Below are positions 1 to 8,860 of a stretch of 26,437 bases of DNA, piece after piece (the stretch's first letter is position 1; every line of letters starts with the position of its first letter). Source of the DNA: Coptodactyla brooksi (Eukaryota > Arthropoda > Insecta > Coleoptera > Scarabaeidae); contig JAWQRM010000213.1 of the NCBI GenBank assembly GCA_033557675.1, positions 1-26,437 on the forward strand. Reading direction: 5' to 3'. The translations under genes were made by a program, and so were the position numbers. The notes beneath the pieces were generated by a model. That model saw only the letters and a program-made list of their open reading frames with translations. It made no database searches and was not told the origin of the DNA.

Positions 1-45
1 GCAATCGACCTAAAGCTTTCCCGCGCTTATTCTGTGTATCCAGGA

Positions 46-195
46 CTTGTTCGTGAACGAAGGGTTTTTCATTTTACTGAAAACTTTTTTTTATTGAAAA
101 AGAATGAGAAATTAAGAGCCTGAAATATCGCACTTTTCCTTAGTGCCATTTTGTCAGAAATTATTTTTTCAAAAAATCCTTCTTTCACGAACAAG
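46..195. repeat. Imperfect inverted repeat within an old repeat fragment
   Basis: The 18-bp arm at 46-63 (CTTGTTCGTGAACGAAGG) matches the reverse complement of 178-195 at 17 of 18 positions, and weaker similarity continues outward. A minus-strand frame (329-69, 86 codons) covers the segment, but it has no recognisable domain and is rich in Phe and Lys, as expected for translated AT-rich DNA. The structure suits a fragment of a non-autonomous DNA element with inverted repeats. No target-site duplication was seen, so the family is unknown. Confidence 0.45.
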
Positions 196-447
196 ATATG
201 TCCGTATACTAACAGAATCTTTTTGAATTTTGATATCAGATGATTGGGTTTGGAGCTATCGTGTACACCGCATAACACCTCTGAAAAATCAGGTTTCCTT
301 AAAGTGGCCGTAATTTCCTTAATGTACAATATTTTTTAGCAAAGATTCTTTTTAATGTTGTTCAATATATGTGCTTTTAATATCAATATTTTGTTGTAAA
401 AAAAAATACTTGGAACATTCTTATAAAAATCCCCGAAAATCAAGTTT

Positions 448-483
448 TTTTTCAGCATGCAACTAGACATGCATGCTGAAAAA
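448..483. repeat. Perfect 13-bp inverted repeat (hairpin)
   Basis: Arms 448-460 (TTTTTCAGCATGC) and 471-483 (GCATGCTGAAAAA) are perfectly complementary around a 10-nt spacer. No gene or element end adjoins it. It is one of several solitary snap-back sequences in this window. Confidence 0.75.
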
Positions 484-1000
484 CAAAACAACAACCAAAC
501 CGATCAGTCAATTGATGATTATCAATTATTGTTACTTAACCGAAATGGTTTGGTTAAATGGTAACTTTACTACAGAAGCAAAGATTTCCAACCCACAATT
601 TAGCGTTTTGAAAGATTATGCCAAAATGTACTGATAATGAAGTACAAGATTTAGCGAATAGCAGTGAAATTTTAACCATTTTTGCCATTCATGTAAAGAA
701 AATACAAATGAAGCTGAATCTAAATAAGGAAACATTCTAGGGCATATGCTCATGGGACTTTTTCATCGGGAGGAGCAGAAGAATGCGTCTGTAAAGTTTG
801 GGTACGTCTCATAGAAACAGCCTGTATATATTATTGGAAACTAGAAGTACCAATTTTAAAATAATTCGTGATCTGTTACTTTAGTTAGTTGTGTTATTTA
901 TTTTATAATAGAAGACGTTAGACTACTAAAATACCTGAAGCCGTATTAACCGTATTCATTTATTCTGCCACTAATTTTCTGCTAGGTCTTCTGCTGTAAA
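484..1000. other. No gene recognised
   Basis: AT-rich sequence with stops in all frames and no transposon motif. Nothing supportable was seen. Confidence 0.6.
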
Positions 1001-1007
1001 ACAAAAT

Positions 1008-1290
1008 AAAACTAAGCCCGGGCAATAATGAGTTTAATTAACGACTTACTGGGTTAATTTTCTCCGAGGAGGTCATCAATTACCGAGAATCGCGCAGAGG
1101 TCGCGCTTTCAGCAAAAAGTCGCCATTCGCGGGCAGAATTTCCACACAGGAAACGCCAATTAACCGTTCTTGCAACCGACGTCTGCCCCATCTTTTATTT
1201 TTATTTATTTTTCTTTCCCAACCTGACTAATGCGTTTTCCGCAAACGTTTCCTGTTGGGAAATCTTTCCTCGCTTTGAAGGCTTTGGGAT
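1008..1290. other. GC-richer non-coding block, possible conserved non-coding element
   Basis: This stretch is clearly richer in G+C than its flanks, has no long open frame and contains TAATTAA homeodomain-type cores near its left edge (about 1033) as well as GC-rich clusters. Islands like this inside AT-rich insect intergenic DNA can be conserved regulatory sequence. Composition alone does not prove it, and the function is inference. Confidence 0.25.
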
Positions 1291-1890
1291 GGATGAGAAA
1301 ATTTCGTGAATATTTTTACAACTGGATTATGTGTTCTTTCTTCATAGTAATAATAACATTGACGATGGAATCTGCAAGACTACTCTGAAAAGACCAACCG
1401 ATATTCCAATTCTTGAGTGATATACAAAATGTTTGTTAAAACAATACTACCGAAAGAAGCACTAGGCTAAGTGTAATATAGGTGTCGATAAATGTTACCA
1501 GTTGGTCGGAGAAAGGGATCTGCGTGACCAGGAAAAGAACAGTGTTAGTCTTAGTTGTATCATTGCGAGGAAAAAAGTGCCTATATTCATAAAGTGTTCC
1601 CATTTCCATCTACAGGTTAGGGAAAAATTCACTTAGCATGGTGATAGAAATAGTATTGGAAGTGACTTGCTCACAGTACCAAAAACAAATTGTATATAAG
1701 AAAACAATCAAACCTGAAGAACAACCCATACAGATCCGGTTCAAAATAAAATGCCCTTCTAGTGCCACGAAGGCAATTTATTTTTAATCGATGCAAATTG
1801 TAGTGCTTTGAGTAACTGTTGAAATTTAGTAACTAATTTCTATCAAGTTTTTTCATCGAATTACATCATTCTACAATTTAGTTAAAGGGG
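1291..1890. other. No gene recognised
   Basis: AT-rich, stop-dense sequence without any recognisable domain, repeat end or RNA gene. Confidence 0.55.
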
Positions 1891-1956
1891 CGTGATTACT
1901 ATCGCCTTATTACTACCGCTGATTATTACTGCTTTTACGTGATTACTACCGCTTAT
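1891..1956 (+). repeat. Degenerate short tandem repeat (GATTACTACCGCTT-like)
   Basis: The core TTACTACCGC and close variants occur four times in about 65 bp, at uneven spacing of about 13-20 bp, for example GATTACTATCGCC followed by TTATTACTACCGCT. It looks like a decayed minisatellite. No coding role is apparent. Confidence 0.5.
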
Positions 1957-2448
1957 TTAGTTCTCAATTACACACTAAAAATCTGTGTTTTCTTAATAAC
2001 CCATTTATTGGCTACGTTAAAAGATGTCAAAATAATCCTTGCGTTTTTCCACATATATTCTTTTTATTTGATGAAACACCCACACATATTTTACCTTCAT
2101 TGTATTCTTCATTCTATCCTTTTGCTCGTGCCGAATTTTAGATAATTGCCATTTGTATGTTTAGTTAAAGCATTGGCGTTATTACTAAACTAGCAGAGCC
2201 AATTCACAAAATAATTACAGTAAATTAATCACTGTCAGTAAACTATTTGACAGTAGTAATTATCTGAAATTTTTGGCTTAAAACTTCAACAGTTCAGAGA
2301 AACTATGCTATCCTAATTCATACACAAGAAGGTATTATAGAAAGAGAGTGGGTAAATGATTTTATACTTTAGCGACTAATTTCTTATCAAGCGGCTTTAA
2401 TACTTAATAGTAATATAATAATGGTTGCAATACCGATTAACCCTAGAT
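1957..2448. other. No gene recognised
   Basis: A 68-codon plus-strand frame (1939-2145) is hydrophobic only because the DNA is T-rich; it has no recognisable signature and is treated as chance. A small inverted pair CTGTCA/TGACAG lies near 2232-2253. Confidence 0.5.
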
Positions 2449-2874
2449 CTACCAACCGGGTCTATTTTGGTCCAGCCGATTTTTCAAGTAGGATATATCA
2501 CTATAATTTTTGCGAAAAGAAATTTTTCTGATAAATAGTTTTTGCAGTATAAAAATACTTTCGTGATTTATCGAAGGTGTCCAATGGACCCACATGGCTT
2601 TTAGTGTATAAACGTAAGTAAAGAGATTGAGTTTTATATTTAGTAATCCTTTCCTCATAAATGTGGGGTCCGCCCTGAAGTTGAACCGCCTTTTATGTAA
2701 TTCCCCGAATTTAGTAAAAGGAGGGATTCCCCTTACTATGTAGAATTGGAGATTTAGTGGTAATTCGGTACTTATAGGCTTGAACAACGTGTCAGCGTTT
2801 TTCGAGGCAGAGTGGTTACAAGTTCCCTTCTGGTGCAGACAAAATTTACATATTCGTGCGATTGTGGCGTTCAA
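2449..2874 (-). CDS. Unassigned 141-codon open frame, possible coding remnant
   Basis: This frame is longer than expected by chance in DNA of this composition: with a stop frequency near 7% per codon, well under one such frame is expected in the window. The N-terminus has a C-x2-C...C-x-H arrangement (CKFCLHQKGTCNH, about residues 9-21). The rest is rich in Lys, Phe, Asn and Ile, and residues 60-75 contain several Arg. I do not recognise the family. The first codon is TTG, so no true start is visible, and no clear splice sites were identified. It could be a fragment of a transposon protein, a host exon or a chance open frame. Only its length and the Cys/His cluster support it. Confidence 0.3.
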   Translation of the reverse strand: MNATIARICKFCLHQKGTCNHSASKNADTLFKPISTELPLNLQFYIVRGIPPFTKFGELHKRRFNFRADPTFMRKGLLNIKLNLFTYVYTLKAMWVHWTPSINHESIFILQKLFIRKISFRKNYSDISYLKNRLDQNRPGW

Positions 2875-3254
2875 TTTACTATTTTAACTTTACCTTATTA
2901 GAATATATCAGGTATTTGTTTGCAACTATGATATGTGAGATTTTTCCTACATTTAGTTTTGCTCGTTACAAAAAAATAGCACATAGAAAAAATGTAATCC
3001 TTTCACAGCAGCAGATAGAGGTGATAGTAAAAGAAATGAGCGATATGAGTATACTAGTTAAAACTCTTCGACGCTATCTGGCCTCACGTGTATAAAAATA
3101 GAAACAGTCTACTTTAAGCGCTTAGCTGCTACGCGTTGCTTTCGGCTGCGCAATCTCATAACTTTAAAAAAAGTGACATAACGTGCTTCAAGAATATGCA
3201 AAAACACAAAAATCAATTTTTTCGACGTTTCCAACTAAACATGACCCCTTAAGT

Positions 3255-3386
3255 AATTGTTACCACCGAATCAGGAAATTAACTGCTCGAAGCACGTTTT
3301 GCTGACCATGTTAGCATCATAGGGAGCGACAACAAGGCAAAGGAGACAAAAATCCTTTAATTTCCTGGTTTAAAGTGGTAACAATT
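3255..3386. repeat. Imperfect 132-bp foldback (MITE-like)
   Basis: Left arm 3255-3282 and right arm 3357-3386 pair as about 11 bp (TTAATTTCCTG) plus 12 bp (GTGGTAACAATT) separated by a mismatched middle. The loop is about 74 nt. A second, weaker pair (CGTGCTTC at 3182-3189 and GAAGCACG at 3289-3296) overlaps it. It resembles a decayed foldback or MITE. No target duplication was recognised. Confidence 0.45.
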
Positions 3387-3877
3387 ATTAAATTTGCTGC
3401 AAAACCAAAAATATCAATCCCACAATTTAATATCTACATATAATAAATTATAGCTGAAAATTTGACATTTGGGAATTATATATGATGTGATATTATTTAG
3501 TTATCTGTTGTCTCAACCTTTTCCTATCGTTTTCGGCTTCACGGGATATAAACATTATTTTAATTGAGTAATTCATTCACTTTTTATTGAATCAAGAAAA
3601 TAAATTGACCTCAGAGCACAATTCGAATCTTTTACAACTTTTGAGTTATCGAGGTGAAGCGATTCTGTCGATAAATAAAATATCTCTAAAATAACAAATT
3701 CATGTGAATAGTTTAACTATTTAACTAGGGAATGGTTATTCATTGCCATTTGTAACTCCATTTAGTGGTGAAAATAATATCAGTTCCCATTAAATAAAAA
3801 AAACAGTTTATTCGCTGTTAAGCTGTAATAGTTTGGCAATATTAGCTCGCGATCTAATTTTGCGCCCTTAAGTTTTT
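3387..3877. other. No gene recognised
   Basis: AT-rich and stop-dense; no coding or element signature seen. Confidence 0.55.
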
Positions 3878-3941
3878 AAACTACACCATATATCATTTTC
3901 AAATGTCAAAAACTGCACCATATATCATAATCAAATGCCTG
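3878..3941 (+). repeat. Tandem duplication, 32-bp period, two copies
   Basis: The phrase CACCATATATCAT followed by TCAAATG occurs twice, 32 bp apart, with a few substitutions between copies. It is a simple local duplication with no known function. Confidence 0.7.
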
Positions 3942-4734
3942 AACCACATAGAGTATACCTGCAAGATGGCACTAATAAACATCACTTAAAGAAGACAAAA
4001 AATACAAATACTAAGGCACTCACGTCGTTCCATTATTTAGAAGAGAAAGCTGCAGATAACATGAACTGCATTCGTTCTAGCGTACTGCATAGCGTGGAGC
4101 TGTAATGGCGCGGGTAACGTACGATATCTTCCGCTTAAATGTAAAACTTATGATCGGTATGCGAGCGAGGATACACTGAAGCTAGGGATGAAGCGGCAAG
4201 ACTCTACTTTATGAATTTCCGCCATACGGATGCGGTAGATGCTTTCTATCGAACACTGTATTAGCCCCACAATACCAATTCATATAACCATAAACAAACA
4301 TTCTTTGTTTTACCAAAGTAAAAGCTTATAAGTACAATAAAAGTTAATAAAAATAACTCGTTCCAAAGTACAACAAATTTAAATGGTATTTAATACATTC
4401 TCAGATAGCTGTTACCTTAACTAAGCTAACTATTTAACCGAAGTATTATAAGTACTTCCCTTTTTTGTCAATATATTCGTAGGCAACTTTTATTTAGTTT
4501 TTATTAAACTAGTTTTTTTAAGTATTATACATTAATAGTTCATTATCGATTAGTTTGTTTTTTAAAGTTTGGTTGCTTGAATTTGGTTGAATTGAAAATA
4601 ATCGATGTATGTGTTTTCCAGACATGGATTTTATGTTTTTATGATGTTATGTTACAGAAAGATTCAAGTTTCCAGTTGCACCTCTTAAGTACATGATTGT
4701 AAAGATGAAAAGATCTAATAACTAACTGAATAGG
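3942..4734. other. No gene recognised; GC-richer core at about 4020-4260
   Basis: The part at about 4020-4260 is less AT-rich than its surroundings (GCGCGGGTAACGTACG near 4108) but has no significant open frame. The remainder to 4734 is very AT-rich. No element family was recognised. Confidence 0.45.
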
Positions 4735-4789
4735 ATGGTTATTGGGTAATTCACGAGCAAAACCAAAATTGGCACAACCTTTTTATTTA

Positions 4790-4921
4790 TGTAATCTCGC
4801 TGGTTATGTAATCTCATACGATTACATAACCAACCTTTCGTTTGATCCACGTACTGCGAATTGCAATCCATGCATGGAATGCAGTAAACCACTTCTGACA
4901 TTTTGTTAGTTGATGTGCTCA
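4790..4921 (-). pseudogene. GIY-YIG endonuclease N-terminal part (copy 1)
   Basis: The motif series VVYCIPCMDC-x3-YV-x-QT-x3-L-x-NR is the GIY-YIG nuclease core with its Cys pair, as found at the C-terminus of Penelope-like proteins. The usual Gly of YIG is replaced (YVD), and the frame leaves the family just after the NRMRLH segment, at the short inverted repeat 4802-4831. The rest of the domain, including the catalytic Glu region, is deleted, so this copy cannot encode an active nuclease. Confidence 0.88.
4802..4831. repeat. 12-bp perfect inverted repeat at the deletion point in Penelope copy 1
   Basis: GGTTATGTAATC (4802-4813) is followed after six bases by its reverse complement (4820-4831). 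It lies exactly where homology to the nuclease domain ends, and part of the arm (TTATGTAATCTCG) is repeated just outside, at about 4787. This suggests the deletion arose through template switching at these short repeats. Confidence 0.7.
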
Positions 4922-5340
4922 TATCAGTTTACTAAAATTACCAACCAACTCCAAATTATAGTAGGCTATTTTCAGCCCTTCAACATTGAAAATTTTTGGA
5001 AATGGGACCAGACAACCCAGGAATGAACGAAAAGTTTCAAGAAACTCTCTGTTGGGGAGGAAACTAACATATCCATTAAACTTCTGCTTTGAGGAGTGTT
5101 GTAAATTTGTTTTTGAAGATGTATTTAGAATATCCATTATTACTGAAAATATTGTAAAATTTTTTGAGCTTATGTATGTGATATATGTTACTAGATAACT
5201 TGACAATGTTTAATTTTTGATTTATCGAATGATTAAAGTGAAAGTTAATATATACCTGTCAGAATTGGCGGGTTTCTGATTCCAGTTATTAAAATATTCA
5301 AAAAAGGTAAAGTATTATTAGTCACAATTTCCAACGTGAA
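4919..5340 (-). pseudogene. Penelope-like thumb and linker region (copy 1)
   Basis: Downstream of YVDD the frame is shifted and interrupted, but conserved phrases remain: a W-x-Q-K-P motif followed by a degraded S-x-RYIN-F-x2-NHS-x-NQK motif, typical of the region after the RT palm in these elements, and the stretch NVEGLKIAYYNLELVGNFSK that precedes the nuclease. The same linker sequence is found in the plus-strand copy at about 6455-6520, which confirms common ancestry. The opposite-strand frame at 4986-5198 is a shadow. Confidence 0.8.
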
Positions 5341-5813
5341 CTATATGTGGCTATTAAATTGGTTAAAAGTTCTCAATGTTGTACCTACACTTTTTGGTGG
5401 CAGTGTTAAGACAATATCATCAACATATTTTTTAATAAAACCTGGCTGTACTTGCAAAGATGGCAAAACTTTATTTAAGAGGTAATCTAACGTTACACTA
5501 GCTAAGATGAGGCTAAGTGAAGAACCCATGGCTGTACCAAAACTCTGCTTATAAAATACATCATCATATGTGAAGTAATTCCTATTAAAAAGCAAATGAA
5601 TAATATCTAAAAACACAGGTTTATTAATCTCGGTAACATTACTTACTCGTTTCCACTCGTTGATGATGTCAATAATTAATTCTAAAGGAATATTAGTAAA
5701 CAGTGAAACCATAAGTACATCAAATGACAGCAAAACATGATCTGAAGGCAATTTGAAATTTTTGTAAGCTTGAACAAATGAAAAGGAATCTTGTATACTG
5801 TAATTGGCAATAT
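5341..5813 (-). pseudogene. Penelope-like reverse transcriptase, motifs A to C (copy 1)
   Basis: Penelope-like proteins copy element RNA into DNA at chromosomal nicks made by their own GIY-YIG nuclease. This fragment shows motif A (SFDVLMVSLFTNIP, with two extra residues in the usual SFDVVSLFTNIP pattern), motif B (GTAMGSSLSLILA) and the catalytic motif C KYVDD, whose YVDD codons lie at 5427-5416. Open reading continues upstream of motif A for some 25 codons, to the junction near 5813. The frame is uninterrupted here, but the N-terminal half of the RT is absent. The nearest relative in the window is the plus-strand copy beginning at about 5814. Motif identity is seen directly; assignment to Penelope-like elements rests on the linked GIY-YIG domain. 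Confidence 0.92.
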
Positions 5814-6247
5814 TACATAAACCGATGTCTTTACATATTATTCATTCTGTTTTTGATAACAATTATTTCACATATGATTATGCATTTTATAAGCAGATTT
5901 TTGGTACGCTCATGGGTTCTCCACTTAGCCCCATCTTAGCTAATATAACGTTAAATTACCTCTTATATAAAGTTCTGCCATCTTTGCATGTGCAGCCAGG
6001 TTTTATTTAAAAATATGTTGATGATATTTTCTTGACGCTGCTACCAGAATTTATAGATACAATATTGAGAATTTTTAACCAACTTAATAGCCACATACAG
6101 CTCACGTTGGAAATGGAAACTAATAATATATTACCTTTTTTGGATATTTTAATCATTAGGAGTAAAGACAAAACTGTTTTGTCGGACTGGTATCAGAAAC
6201 CCACTGGTAAATCGGAAATTAAACATTGTCACACAAATGAAAAATAA
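5814..6247 (+). pseudogene. Penelope-like reverse transcriptase, motifs B and C (copy 2)
   Basis: The frame shows the phrase NNYFTYDYAFYKQ, motif B GTLMGSPLSPILA (5902-5940) and motif C KYVDDIF (YVDD codons 6014-6025). A single in-frame TAA at 6008-6010 replaces a sense codon just before motif C, matching GFIKKYVDD in copy 1. After motif C the frame stays open through HIQLTLEMETNNILPFLDI and W-Y-Q-K-P, then lacks the RYIN-F-x-SNH segment seen in degraded form in copy 1, so a small internal deletion is likely around 6210-6235. It ends at TAA 6245-6247, where homology moves to another frame. Confidence 0.9.
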
Positions 6248-6570
6248 AATATTGAAGTTATCTACTAACATATATTATACACATAGTCTCAAAAAACTTT
6301 ATAAGATTTTCAGTAATAATGGATATCCTAAACATCTCTTGAAAAAACTAATTTACAATACTCCCCCTCAGCAGATATGTCCACTCCCCCTCAGCAGATA
6401 GTTTTTAAAAAGTTTCCATTGATTCCTTCCTGGGTTGCCTGGTCCTATTTCTATAATCTTCAATGTTGAAGGGCTGAAAATAGCCTACTATTTGGAGTTG
6501 GTTGGTAACTTTACTAAACCGATATAGAGAACACCAACTAATAAAACGTCAGAGAGGGTTTACTGCATTC
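6248..6570 (+). pseudogene. Penelope-like linker, frameshifted (copy 2)
   Basis: Broken frames preserve the same phrases as copy 1: KIFSNNGYPK at about 6307-6336 and NVEGLKIAYY at about 6460-6490. A C-rich 18-bp duplication interrupts it (6360-6400). No continuous frame remains. Confidence 0.75.
6360..6400 (+). repeat. 18-bp direct duplication inside Penelope copy 2
   Basis: ACTCCCCCTCAGCAGATA occurs at 6360-6377 and again at 6383-6400, perfectly, five bases apart. Copy 1 shows no obvious equivalent, so it is probably a local duplication after divergence. Confidence 0.8.
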
Positions 6571-6925
6571 CATGTATGGATTGCAACTCGCGGTACGTGA
6601 GCCAAATGAAAGGCTGGTTATGTAATCGTATGAGACAACATCAATTTGACATCAAAAATAATAAGTTTATAAGCGCTTTAACACAACACGTTATCAAAAA
6701 TAAACATAACGTGAATTATGATGAAGTAACAATTTTATATAAGAAAGATATTTACGTGAAAGGCTATTTTTCGAGATGGTAGCAATTCAAACTATTCCTC
6801 ACACAATGAATTTGCGGTCGGACGTGGAGGATTTAAGCAACATATATAGTTTTTTACCAAATCATTTTAAAGAAGATAATTCAAACAATAGCGATGATTT
6901 GGTTAGTAGTTTTTTAACCTTTTAG
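6556..6925 (+). pseudogene. GIY-YIG endonuclease and C-terminal tail (copy 2)
   Basis: The domain starts with RVYCIPCMDC, continues with SRYVSQ-x2-GWLCNRMRQH and then ALTQHVIKNKHNVNYDEVTI, the HxxxxxH and acidic region of GIY-YIG enzymes in Penelope-like proteins. The Gly of YIG is again missing (YVS). A frameshift near 6775 moves the reading frame; the tail then reads NLRSDVEDLSNIYSFL, the conserved C-terminal block of these proteins, and ends at TAG 6923-6925. The nuclease would cut target DNA to prime reverse transcription, but this copy is disrupted. Confidence 0.88.
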
Positions 6926-7343
6926 TTCATTTGAAATTCATAAAAATTCGTGCCCCTAACATCTATAGGGTTTTATGTTAGTAACTTAACCATGTTATAT
7001 ATATGTTAGTAACTATGTTAGTGTGTATGTTACTTGTTCTTAGTTGGCAGTTGCTCTGTCAGCCATTTTATCATTCTTTCGTTCTTCGTGTGGAGAACTG
7101 GTCCTTGTCCACCATTGTTGCTTCTATTCAATGATTCAGTAAATTTTAATTTGTTGATTAATTGTGCTAATTGCGCTTTTGTGATCAAATAAACCATTTA
7201 TTACGGTAAGCCTGTTGTTGGTTTGATTGATTTTGTACCATTTGAACTTGTGCTTTTGTAACCCTTAAGAAGCTGGAAATTATCAGCGAAATATTGGCTT
7301 AAATAAAATGGTGGTTGTGGATCGTGAATTACCCAATAACCAT
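6926..7343 (+). other. 3' UTR and terminus of Penelope copy 2
   Basis: No coding. The segment includes repeated ATGTTAGTAACT (6975-6986 and 7003-7014). The terminal 22 bp (7322-7343) are the exact reverse complement of 4735-4756, at the outer end of copy 1, which is why the element end is placed here. Confidence 0.6.
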
Positions 7344-8860
7344 TGCGTTCAGCTTAATTGGCAGGCAAATAGTCTCCTCAGTTTATCTAATTAGTAATTT
7401 CAAGCATACAAATGATGTAATACTGCTTCAGGAGAGAATGTTGTTTTCTTCCCACTAACGCAAGATAATTGCATATAACTATATGCCGCTTGTTTTATAT
7501 ACTATTTACATGATATTCATAATTTCATCTGAAGTTGCATTCGTTTCGGTGTTACAGAATTTTTACTCGAAAATTTATGTTTCGTCCCGAAAATTGTGCA
7601 GTTCTATCAGTATCATGTAGTTCTAACTTTTCAGTTATATCTAAATGTTAATAACCCGTTGGTAAAACACCAATCTTTCTTCTAAAATTCCGTCTAGGAT
7701 TGCTTTTCACTTACTTCTCGCAGTAGATTTTCTGCTGACGTCACGCATTCTGTTCAATTGTCTTGAACTAGGAGGTAGACTTTCTTCCACGCCATTTCGT
7801 ACTATGAACACCCTTTAAATTGCAGCTACTATGATTACGGGTCAACTATTTCCATAATTTAGCCGTTAACTGTTCGTTGGTACATCTCGGTTAGGAAAGC
7901 GGTCTGCATAAATCCCTGATGCCAAAAGGGATTTCGGAGGGACCCCTTCCGGCTTTCGCCAAAAATTAAAATCGTGTACAGCATTTATTCATGTGTTAGT
8001 AGCATTTCCAAGAATCACCTATTCGTATATCAAATCTGACTTCAGCGAAAGGGTTATCGGCAAAGAGGTATTTCCTAATAGTAGAACAAAATGCTCAGTA
8101 ATCTCAACTCAATTCAACTTGATTGTAGTACGATATTAATTAAAATAGAAGTATCCAAGAATATTTCGAAACCCATTAGAGATAGAACTAAAGACATCAC
8201 AGTAAAATCCAAGTAGAATACAGTTACCACAATGCTTTAATGCAAATATTATTATTATTTTGATCCGATAAGCGCTAGTTTTCTCAGACAAAGAGAAAGT
8301 TAGTACACATAAAGCAGCAAAGTTGGCAAATCAATCTGTGAGAGAAAGAGTAAGAAACCATAAATATTGGTTCTACAATGACACCAATATTGTGCAAAAC
8401 ATCTGCCAAGAGAACAATCTGCCTTGAACTTACAAAGGTTTGTTAGATTTGACAATTTCCAATTTCTTTTTAAAGATTTCTTTAGAACAAAAAATATTTT
8501 ACTTCAGTCATATTTCAGAAATGGACTCAAAAACGAAAATAGTGGATGAACGTATTCAAATCAAGATATTTATGAGGAGTTACTGTAGTTTTTCAGTCGC
8601 CTTTTTACTGTTTCGGTATGTTTAATTTTGTACTTTTATAAATCACGCACAACTAGAAGTACCTTGTTAAATTAATGTAGACAACCAATTACTTAAGTCG
8701 AAATTTATGTGTATACTTTTATGTCGACGCTGGTACATTTAGCTAAAGACTATAGTAAACAAATAGTACTAGACTTGTGGTAGATAGGACTGCACTTGGG
8801 GAGTGACATTAATGGCTATTTCAGTTTTATATAATTTGAACAAATACATATTCGCCAGTT
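7344..8860. other. No gene recognised; one small hairpin
   Basis: AT-rich and stop-dense. The only structure noted is AAATCCCT (7910-7917) paired with AGGGATTT (7927-7934), followed by GGAGGGACCCCTTCC. A 61-codon frame at 8440-8625 has no recognisable motif. Confidence 0.5.

Larger units (their letters stand above)
4735..5813 (-). mobile_element. Penelope-like element, 5'-truncated copy 1 (minus strand)
   Basis: Read on the minus strand, the copy starts shortly upstream of reverse-transcriptase motif A and runs through motifs B and C, the thumb/linker region and the start of the GIY-YIG endonuclease. The C-terminal half of the endonuclease and most of the 3' UTR are missing. The last 22 bp (4735-4756) are identical to the outer end of copy 2 in inverted orientation, so they probably mark the 3' end of the element. 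Inside it is a 12-bp perfect inverted repeat (4802-4813 and 4820-4831). The copy abuts copy 2 head to head near 5813. Confidence 0.9.
4735..7343. repeat. 22-bp perfect inverted repeat bounding the Penelope pair
   Basis: 4735-4756 (starting ATGGTTATTGGGTAATTC) is perfectly complementary to 7322-7343. The interval holds exactly the two head-to-head copies, so the pair has a unit-like outline with inverted ends even though each half is a separate retroelement copy. Confidence 0.9.
5814..7343 (+). mobile_element. Penelope-like element, 5'-truncated copy 2 (plus strand)
   Basis: This copy begins between RT motifs A and B, passes motifs B and C, the linker, a nearly full GIY-YIG domain and the C-terminal tail ending at TAG 6923-6925, then a 3' UTR of about 420 bp to the 22-bp terminal sequence at 7322-7343. 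It is more complete at its 3' end and shorter at its 5' end than copy 1, with which it forms a head-to-head pair. Confidence 0.9.

Noticed and set aside
69..329. 86-codon minus-strand frame
   Set aside because: Composition is that of translated AT-rich repeat DNA, with no domain or conserved motif; treated as part of the repeat fragment.
2856..3095. 79-codon plus-strand frame overlapping the end of the 141-codon frame
   Set aside because: No motif, and a frame of this length is expected by chance in the window.
4986..5198. 70-codon plus-strand frame
   Set aside because: Shadow of the Penelope linker on the opposite strand.
7860..7980. tRNA-like or SINE-like sequence near GGTTAGGAAAGCGGTCTGC
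   Set aside because: It lacks a convincing B box (GGTTCGANNCC) and does not fold as a cloverleaf by eye; only a small hairpin remains.
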